Below are positions 58,903 through 64,000 of a DNA stretch of 64,000 bases, piece after piece. A program made the translations under genes and the position numbers. The number at the start of each line of letters is the position of its first letter. The stretch's first letter is position 1. The notes under the pieces are model-generated. The model ran no database searches. It saw only the letters and a program-made list of their open reading frames with translations, and had not been told where the DNA came from. This stretch comes from an uncultured Alistipes sp. (lineage in GTDB: Bacteria; Bacteroidota; Bacteroidia; Bacteroidales; Rikenellaceae), in contig CAAGBL010000062.1 in the NCBI GenBank assembly GCA_900768045.1, positions 1 to 64,000 on the forward strand, given 5' to 3'.

Positions 58903-59094
58903 CATTGCGGAATACGCAATGTTTTAGATGGCATTTAGGGCTATTGTTTCGTGAAGTAAAACGACCAAAATTATTAAACGAACAGACAATAGGCACATTA
59001 AATGCTCACGCCTTATGGCGTGGGTGTGCTTATGTTCGTATGGGTACTTGGTCGTCCCTTCTTCCGATAGGCACTACCCACGTTTCTTTTTTTT
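58903..59094 (+). ncRNA. Candidate structured RNA, ~190 nt
   Basis: Between an exact promoter and a run of eight T lie ordered pairings: 5' hairpin ATTGCG/CGCAAT (58905-58921); rod CTAT..GAAG / CTTC..ATAG; CGACCAA (58962) / TTGGTCG (59048); ACGAACA / TGTTCGT; GCACA / TGTGC; apical hairpin CACGCC/GGCGTG (59007-59022). A rival pairing joins CGTGGGTGTGC to GGCACTACCCACG (59070-59082) just before the T-run, which would form a terminator stem. The long rod with one main apical stem recalls 6S RNA, but no family signature is recognised. It could also be a regulatory leader of the gene at 59188. Confidence 0.55.
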
Positions 59095-59187
59095 AGGTGC
59101 TCTCCTGATTTAAGTTAAACGGTTGCTGTCTTTGTGCAACGTAAATTACTAACTCTAATAATTGTATAACTTAAATTTCAAACTATT

Positions 59188-59619
59188 ATGAAAAAATTAT
59201 TAATGGTTGCAGTGGCTGCTCTTGCAGTATTTTGTATGATGGGATGTTGTGGTAGAGATGTGGAGTCTTTGTATGGAATGTACATTTATCAAAGCGACGC
59301 TGCTATATTGCTTAGGCCAGAGAGCTATAGCAATATGAGAAAGCAAGCAACATTTTATTGGGGAGATGTTACTCAGTTTTCTGCCAGTATGCCTCATAGA
59401 GCGAAGGTTTGGCAATGGAATGGAAGTGCGGACAATTGGGAAGGAACAGACAATAATGTTACCTATGTAAAGGTATCTGATGTCAGTCGTCCTGATATTG
59501 GTGAGTTGTATATTGACTTTGATAGAGAAGAGGTCTATGAATCAGAAGGCGAATTTGTAGATAAGAGAAATGGTAAATCATACGTATTCATTCCTTGGAA
59601 GGAAATATCAGGAGAATAG
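59188..59619 (+). CDS. Small lipoprotein of unknown function
   Basis: A 143-residue protein with a lipoprotein-type signal (MKKLLMVAVAALAVFCMMGCC). The rest is Trp/Tyr-rich and probably all-beta (KVWQWNGSADNWEGTDNNVTYVKV, then IGELYIDFDREEV). I do not recognise the family. It lies about 90 bp after the candidate structured RNA, with a weak -7-like TGTCTTTG in between, and is followed by a strong terminator. More AT-rich than its neighbours. Confidence 0.65.
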   Translation: MKKLLMVAVAALAVFCMMGCCGRDVESLYGMYIYQSDAAILLRPESYSNMRKQATFYWGDVTQFSASMPHRAKVWQWNGSADNWEGTDNNVTYVKVSDVSRPDIGELYIDFDREEVYESEGEFVDKRNGKSYVFIPWKEISGE

Positions 59620-59623
59620 TACT

Positions 59624-59651
59624 AATTGGCGGTAGTTAGCTACCGCCAATT
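59624..59651 (+). terminator. Terminator after the small lipoprotein gene
   Basis: AATTGGCGGTAG/CTACCGCCAATT perfect stem followed by GTTTTG. Confidence 0.8.
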
Positions 59652-59691
59652 GTTTTGCGGATTCGGGGGATTACGAAGTAAAGAGCCTCCG

Positions 59692-60090
59692 AAGCAATAG
59701 GCGGGAGTCTCACGACTGCCGCCTATGCCCTCAGAAATAAATTTATATAAACTCTTTTATGTAGCGTAAGCGAAATACCGCACCAAAGTACTAACGTTCT
59801 TTAAGGTTTGCGCAGAGCGAAGAGGGGTGTGTGGGTTTGCCGACTCCGAAAGGAGCGGGCTTGTGTTGTTTGGCTTAGGGAGCTTGCTCACATAAAGACC
59901 AACAATACAAGCTCGTTTGTTATGCAGTAACACGGCAAACACATACACACCTTATAGGTTACTCTGCCACGCCGTGAGAATCGTCAGTAGTTTTTTCAGA
60001 ATTTATAATAAAAAAGCAATAGGCGGGAGTCATCACGACTGCCGCCTATTCTCTTCCAGAAACAAATTCTGAAAAAACTACTAACCCAAG
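59692..60090. repeat. Nested-hairpin repeat B1 (399 bp)
   Basis: Begins and ends with copies of an ATAGGCGGGAGT/ACTGCCGCCTAT hairpin (59698 and 60018). Between them a long fold runs from TACTAACG (59790) to CGTCAGTA (59982), with inner arms GTGTGTGGGTTTGCCG/CGGCAAACACATACACAC, GGGCTTGTGTTG/CAACAATACAAGCTC, a CTCCGAAAGGAG hairpin and a GAGCTTGCTC apex. The right arm CAGTAGTTTTTTCAGAATTT can instead pair with AAATTCTGAAAAAACTACT (60066-60084). It is ~95% alike to B2 and lies downstream of the LRR gene. Confidence 0.85.
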
Positions 60091-60146
60091 GGTTGTAAAC
60101 ATTTAATGATACACCTTGGATATTTTATAAATTAGAATCAGTAAAA

Positions 60147-60170
60147 AAGGGAGGCCTGCCAGCCTCCCTT
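60147..60170 (-). terminator. Terminator of the LRR lipoprotein gene
   Basis: AAGGGAGGC/GCCTCCCTT stem with a short loop, followed on the minus strand by TTTTTACTG. Confidence 0.85.
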
Positions 60171-60191
60171 AATAGTTATTATACATTTGCC

Positions 60192-61955
60192 TTATTCAAA
60201 GTCATAACCAACAATTGCATCTGCATAATCACTCCAGAACTCTCTTGTCTTATACTCTTCTACTGACATCATAGGCACATAAATCTTTCGGTCTGCTGCA
60301 TTTCCGACGAAGGCTTCCCACGCATTGTAAGGAGTGAGTGCGAATGGAATGCTCACTGCCTTGCAATATACGCTTGATAAGGTCTCACAGTATGCGAATG
60401 CATGCCATGAGATCTCTTCAACACTTTGCGGCAGTGTGATCTCCGTTAAACTCCTACATGATTCAAATGCGGCACCGTCAATACGGTATACACCCTCAGG
60501 GATATTAACGTGTTGTAGATTTAAACAATTCCAGAATGCTGCATATCCAATAATCGATACCCCTTCTGGAATTGATACAGATGTCAAGTTGCGACAGTTC
60601 CAGAATGCACCGTCGCCAATTTTAGTAACAGAGTCTGGGATGACATACTCCACGCCTGAGCCTTCGGCATATGCAATAATCGTATCATCTTGAATCAAAC
60701 ACCTGCCATTATCGGCAACGTACTTGCCCTTAAACTCTTTAAGGTTGCTACAACCACCGAATGCGCCAATTCCAATAAACTCTACGCTATTAGGGATAGT
60801 AATAGTTTGCATACTTGTGCAATCCCCAAAAGCTGAACCACCAATCGTTTCGACATTACTACCTATTTGCACGTTTGATAGTCGACCACAGCACGAGAAT
60901 GCATAGCCATCTATTGTGATAACACTACTTGGGATAGCAACACTTGATATGAGACTTCCATTGAATGCATCTTCGCCAACCGATGTTACGTAATCAGGAA
61001 TCGTGTACTCCGAACCAGAGGCATTAGCATAGGCAATGATAGCCCCATCATTGACTAGACAACGCCCATTATCTGCCGCGAACTTGCCCTTAAACTCTTT
61101 GAGATCAAAGCAGGCGCCGAATACTCCTTTACCAATCGTTGTTACGCTATCAGGTATAGTTATGTCTTTAAGACTATTGCAACCATAGAATGCACCATCC
61201 CCAATTGTTACGACACTATTTGGGATATGCACCTCCTCTAGGAACGTACAACTAAACATTGCAGAATCCTCAATCGTTGTGACACTACTAGGAATACTTA
61301 TCTCACGTAAATTGGTCCACGCGAATGCATAGGCTTCAATTACCGTTACGCTATTTGGTAGTTTAATATCTGTTATTGGGCTCGATATGAAGGCAAAAGA
61401 GCCAACCTTTGTCACATCGCCGTCGAAGGTGATGACACCCTTACCATCTTTGTAGGTATTTGAAACAATGTGCGCACCAAACACCACATAATCATCTATT
61501 GGCTCACTGTTTGCACCTACTGGATCATAGACCATATCGTTAGATGTGGTGTACCATATCTCATTATTAGGTATTGATGAGTCCCCAAAATACTCCTCAC
61601 CATCGGCTAATTGTTCAAGTTCAATACGACCACTCGCACCATTCGAGAGAGTTATATCTACATAGCCAGTTCTCCTCTTGTCACTCTTGTTCTTGTCGAC
61701 TTTAATATGAATCATGTTGTCACCCGCAGTGCCACTCGTTGGAGTTACCTCAACCCAGTCCGCCGATACCTCGGCAGTCCAGTCGTAATCGGAGATGAAT
61801 TGATAATTCTTAGAGTCACCCTTGTATGAGAATATCGCTTTCATCTGCTCTGAGAGAAATACAAGACCATGACCACGATCATCTACGTAGTCTTCTGGAT
61901 TTTCACACGACAGTGTGAAAAATGCAAGAGTTAATAGCAATAATAATCTTTTCAT
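60192..61955 (-). CDS. BspA-like leucine-rich-repeat lipoprotein with BACON domain
   Basis: A 587-residue predicted surface lipoprotein (signal MKRLLLLLTLAFFTLSC). Residues ~30-118 are a BACON domain (SDYDWTAEVSADWVEVTPTSG). From ~160 to ~540 run about 14 LRR_5 (BspA/TpLRR) repeats of ~23 residues, such as SVTTIGKGVFGACFDLKEF and ITLPQSVEEISWHAFAYC. Two repeats are interrupted by a GKF/YAADNGRCL insert (ADNGRCLVNDGAIIAYA and ADNGRCLIQDDTIIAYA), so the array contains an internal duplication. BspA-like proteins bind host matrix proteins or other bacteria; that role is inferred. The gene stands alone between the direct repeats B1 and B2. Confidence 0.9.
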   Translation of the reverse strand: MKRLLLLLTLAFFTLSCENPEDYVDDRGHGLVFLSEQMKAIFSYKGDSKNYQFISDYDWTAEVSADWVEVTPTSGTAGDNMIHIKVDKNKSDKRRTGYVDITLSNGASGRIELEQLADGEEYFGDSSIPNNEIWYTTSNDMVYDPVGANSEPIDDYVVFGAHIVSNTYKDGKGVITFDGDVTKVGSFAFISSPITDIKLPNSVTVIEAYAFAWTNLREISIPSSVTTIEDSAMFSCTFLEEVHIPNSVVTIGDGAFYGCNSLKDITIPDSVTTIGKGVFGACFDLKEFKGKFAADNGRCLVNDGAIIAYANASGSEYTIPDYVTSVGEDAFNGSLISSVAIPSSVITIDGYAFSCCGRLSNVQIGSNVETIGGSAFGDCTSMQTITIPNSVEFIGIGAFGGCSNLKEFKGKYVADNGRCLIQDDTIIAYAEGSGVEYVIPDSVTKIGDGAFWNCRNLTSVSIPEGVSIIGYAAFWNCLNLQHVNIPEGVYRIDGAAFESCRSLTEITLPQSVEEISWHAFAYCETLSSVYCKAVSIPFALTPYNAWEAFVGNAADRKIYVPMMSVEEYKTREFWSDYADAIVGYDFE

Positions 61956-62129
61956 AGCATAAAAGTATTGTGGGTTATAGGTTGTGCACTACTTTCCAAA
62001 GGTCGTTACAATTAATCAAAACGGTAACTTCATATGCAAAATATGGGGTGATAGATGCCACATACTGCCCTTGCTCAAATTATGTCTAGCATGCCTACAT
62101 TGATGCAATGCAGCTAAAATAAACTATTT

Positions 62130-62190
62130 GCCACTCTTTGCTGCTATAAGTCACTATCCACATCCTCTTTGGCAACAAGAGTGGCTGAAA
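62130..62190. repeat. GCCACTCTT/AAGAGTGGC inverted repeat
   Basis: Perfect 9-base arms separated by ~40 bp in the 1.1-kb gene-free stretch upstream of the LRR gene. The stretch 61956-62290 otherwise shows only AT-rich, low-complexity DNA. Confidence 0.45.
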
Positions 62191-62292
62191 TCCTAAACAC
62201 AAAATTAAGCAAAGTTTTTCAGTTAAGCAAGGATTTTTAGGAAATTAGTGAGTTTAAGGAATTTAATGAACTTAGTGAACTTTGAGAATATC

Positions 62293-62490
62293 GGCTAAAC
62301 TACTAACGTTTCCACGAGTAGGTCAGACAATGCGAGGACAATAGTTGCGTAGCAACAATAGAGCGATGGCGAGGGATTGTGAGCTTGTTCACTAAATTCT
62401 CTCGCCATTGCTCTGTTGATGAGTGCTTGCACTCGTCGGTACACGCATTGTTGCTACGTTCAAAACCGTCAGTAGTTTTTTTAGAATTTA
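62293..62490. repeat. Nested-hairpin repeat B3
   Basis: Same outer arms as B1 and B2 (AAACTACTAACG / CGTCAGTAGTTT) but a different interior: ACAATGCG/CGCATTGT, AGAGCGATGGCGAG/CTCGCCATTGCTCT, and three small hairpins GTTGCGTAGCAAC, GTGAGCTTGTTCAC and GAGTGCTTGCACTC. It is in tandem with B2. Confidence 0.75.
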
Positions 62491-62500
62491 GCGTATAAAA

Positions 62501-62897
62501 AAGCAATAGGCGGGAGTCTCACGACTGCCGCCTATACCCTCAGAAATAAATTTAGATAAACTCTTTTATGTAGCGTAAGCGAAATACCGCACCAAACTAC
62601 TAACGTTCTTTAAGGTTTGCGCAGAGCGAAGAGGGGTGTGTGGGTTTGCCGACTCCGAAAGGAGTGGGCTTGTGTTGTTTGGCTTAGGGAGCTTGCTCAC
62701 ATAAAGACTAACAATACAAGCTCGTTTGTTACGCAGTAACACGACAAACACATACACACCTTGTAGGTTACTCTGCCACGCCGTGAGAATCGTCAGTAGT
62801 TTTTTCAGAATTTAGCGTATAAAAAAGCAATAGGCGGGAGTCTCACGACTGCCGCCTATACCCTCAGAAATAAATTCTGAAAAAACTACTAACCCAA
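62501..62897. repeat. Nested-hairpin repeat B2 (397 bp)
   Basis: Near-copy of B1 in the same orientation, upstream of the LRR gene. Differences are scattered single bases (for example GAGCGGG/GAGTGGG, CGGCAAAC/CGACAAAC). It ends with the same ATAGGCGG hairpin and the closing TTCTGAAAAAACTACTAACCCAA. Confidence 0.85.
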
Positions 62898-63072
62898 ACT
62901 TAAATAAATGAAGAAACCTAACTACGTGTTTTACCAGCGTAGCTGATTAAGGATTGTGCAATCCTCGTGCCATAATAACGTGTGCCATCATAAAAAAATT
63001 GCACAACTATCACAACTTTTCAACGAATAGCCGATTTTGAACTACGAACAATATAATGTTGCGAGAAATTAC

Positions 63073-63080
63073 TATCTTTG
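63073..63080 (+). promoter_or_regulatory. -7 element before the glycerate kinase gene
   Basis: TATCTTTG, 25 bp before the ATG at 63105. No -33 box at the right distance. Confidence 0.4.
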
Positions 63081-63104
63081 TATATCATTTATCGCACAAC
63101 AACT

Positions 63105-64000
63105 ATGGCACAACGCATAATCTTAGCATTCGACAAGTTCAAGGGGTCGCTCAGCTCGGAGCAGGTGGCCGAGGCTTTTAAGCAGGGGTGGCAGAGTGTT
63201 GTGCCCGACAGCGATATTGTCACTGTGCCCATTGCCGATGGTGGCGACGGGTTGCTGCAATCGCTCGCCACGGCGCTGGGTGCTTCGACACGGAGCGTTG
63301 TTGCGCACGACCCACTTGGTAGGAGTATCAGCACGCACTATGCCACAAGTGGTGATATGGCAATTATCGAGATGGCGCAGGTGTCGGGGCTTGCTCTGCT
63401 TGAGGCTCAGGAGCGTAATCCTATGCTCACGTCGAGCTATGGTCTTGGCGAGGTGATGCTTGATGCCCTCGATAGGGGTGCCCGTCACATGATATTGGGC
63501 ATTGGCGGCAGTGCTACGAACGACTGCGGTATGGGCATGCTCGAGGCGTTAGGATATAGGTTTTATGATGCCGAGGGCGAGGTGCTTGAGGCGTCGGGCG
63601 ATGCTATGTGCCGTGTGGCACGCATCGATGTAGCAAATGTCGATGCACGTCTTTCCGAGTGCGAGATTGTTGTCGCCTCAGATGTCGATAATGTGCTCTA
63701 TGGCGAGCGTGGTGCTGCGTGGGTATATGCTCCGCAGAAGGGTGCTACACCAGCTATGGTCGAGGCTCTTGACGAGGGCATGCGCCGTTTTGCCAAGGTC
63801 GTAGGTGGCGAGTGGCACAACGTGGCGGGCGCAGGTGCTGCGGGGGGCTTGGGCTATGCCCTTATGGCACTACTTGGCGCAACGCTAAAACCTGGAATCG
63901 AGCTTGTGCTCGGCACTGTGGGCTTTGATGCGTTGCTCAATGATGCTCAGCTTGTCGTTACGGGCGAAGGACGTATAGATAGGCAGACGCTTATGGGCAA
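63105..64000 (+). CDS. Glycerate kinase (partial, cut by window end)
   Basis: The open frame starts MAQRIILAFDKFKGSLSSEQ and runs off the window after ~298 codons without a stop; the family is ~370-380 residues, so about 75 are missing. Visible marks of the GarK/GlxK family: DKFKGSLS at the N-terminus, PIADGGDGLLQSL, GIGGSATNDCGMGMLEALG, then GAGAAGGLGYAL and VTGEGRID near the edge. It phosphorylates glycerate with ATP, probably giving 2-phosphoglycerate, and feeds lower glycolysis. It is GC-richer than the repeat region before it. Confidence 0.95.
   Translation, partial: MAQRIILAFDKFKGSLSSEQVAEAFKQGWQSVVPDSDIVTVPIADGGDGLLQSLATALGASTRSVVAHDPLGRSISTHYATSGDMAIIEMAQVSGLALLEAQERNPMLTSSYGLGEVMLDALDRGARHMILGIGGSATNDCGMGMLEALGYRFYDAEGEVLEASGDAMCRVARIDVANVDARLSECEIVVASDVDNVLYGERGAAWVYAPQKGATPAMVEALDEGMRRFAKVVGGEWHNVAGAGAAGGLGYALMALLGATLKPGIELVLGTVGFDALLNDAQLVVTGEGRIDRQTLMG

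Noticed and set aside
58903..59094. Signal recognition particle RNA, tmRNA or RNase P RNA for the structured segment.
   Set aside because: The conserved SRP tetraloop region, the tmRNA tRNA-like ends and the RNase P core motifs are all absent.
59757..59948. A 63-codon minus-strand open frame in repeat B1, nearly identical to one at 62566-62757.
   Set aside because: Both lie wholly in the folded B repeats. The similarity is explained by the DNA repeat itself, the frames run through the paired arms, and there is no start context or family match.
59692..62897. The repeated ATAGGCGG hairpins as a CRISPR array.
   Set aside because: The copies are few and unevenly spaced, sit in larger palindromes, have no unique spacers of constant length, and no cas gene is near.

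Overview
The window looks like chromosomal DNA of a gut-type Bacteroidales, most like the Alistipes/Rikenellaceae group. That placement is an inference from gene content, not from a phylogenetic marker. The signs are many lipoproteins with Bacteroidetes lipoboxes, fimbrillin, BACON, DUF4493 and PCMD surface domains, a Na+-pumping methylmalonyl-CoA decarboxylase, 2-oxoacid:ferredoxin oxidoreductase and pyruvate phosphate dikinase. Promoters fit the Bacteroidetes -33 TTTG / -7 TAnnTTTG pattern, Shine-Dalgarno sequences are lacking, and the one tRNA has no encoded CCA. I see no phage, plasmid, transposase or CRISPR array.

Layout. 0-1.5 kb: a GadC-like amino acid antiporter. 1.5-8.5 kb (minus): a surface locus with two IdeS/Mac-type cysteine proteases sharing an almost identical C-terminal half, a 39-codon gene between them and an Fn3-type lipoprotein. 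8.7-14.8 kb: meaB (minus) beside the plus-strand operon mce-mmdA-oadG-BCCP-oadB for propionate formation. 15.4-17.5 kb: an SDR dehydrogenase, an EamA exporter and tRNA-His. 17.6-22.4 kb: umuC and umuD, both minus, separated by a plus-strand TPP-riboswitch thiamine operon (thiD, thiE, a His-type thi4, a second thiE-like gene). 22.5-24.8 kb: a GH2 lipoprotein lacking the expected nucleophile. 24.9-33.9 kb (minus): korB, korA, ppdK, mnmA, folE, rimM, rpsP. 34-43.6 kb: a small heat-shock protein, small envelope proteins, then trkA, dNK, rsmF, merR, nif3 and a zinc-ribbon coiled-coil protein on plus, and prs and engB on minus. 43.8-56.5 kb (plus): two paralogous BACON lipoproteins, then a seven-gene cell-surface operon (fimbrillin-like, three DUF4493, two outer-membrane barrels, two PCMD domains). 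56.8-62 kb: small envelope proteins, a candidate structured RNA and a BspA-like LRR lipoprotein. 63.1 kb to the end: a glycerate kinase cut by the window edge.

How it works together. Central metabolism is anaerobic: KorAB and PpdK link 2-oxoacids, PEP and ferredoxin, while the decarboxylase operon with MeaB turns methylmalonyl-CoA into propionyl-CoA and a sodium gradient. Much of the rest is cell surface: multidomain lipoproteins built from fimbrillin, BACON, Ig-like, Fn3, DUF4493, PCMD and LRR modules, two carrying protease domains of a family known to cut immunoglobulin G.

Intergenic DNA is unusually structured. Five hairpin elements share an apical TAC..AAGTA-like motif and have arms that differ between copies yet remain complementary. 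Two ~400-bp nested-hairpin repeats flank the LRR gene in direct orientation. A Bacteroidetes-type palindromic repeat lies near 15.1 kb, and a likely independent structured RNA near 59 kb.
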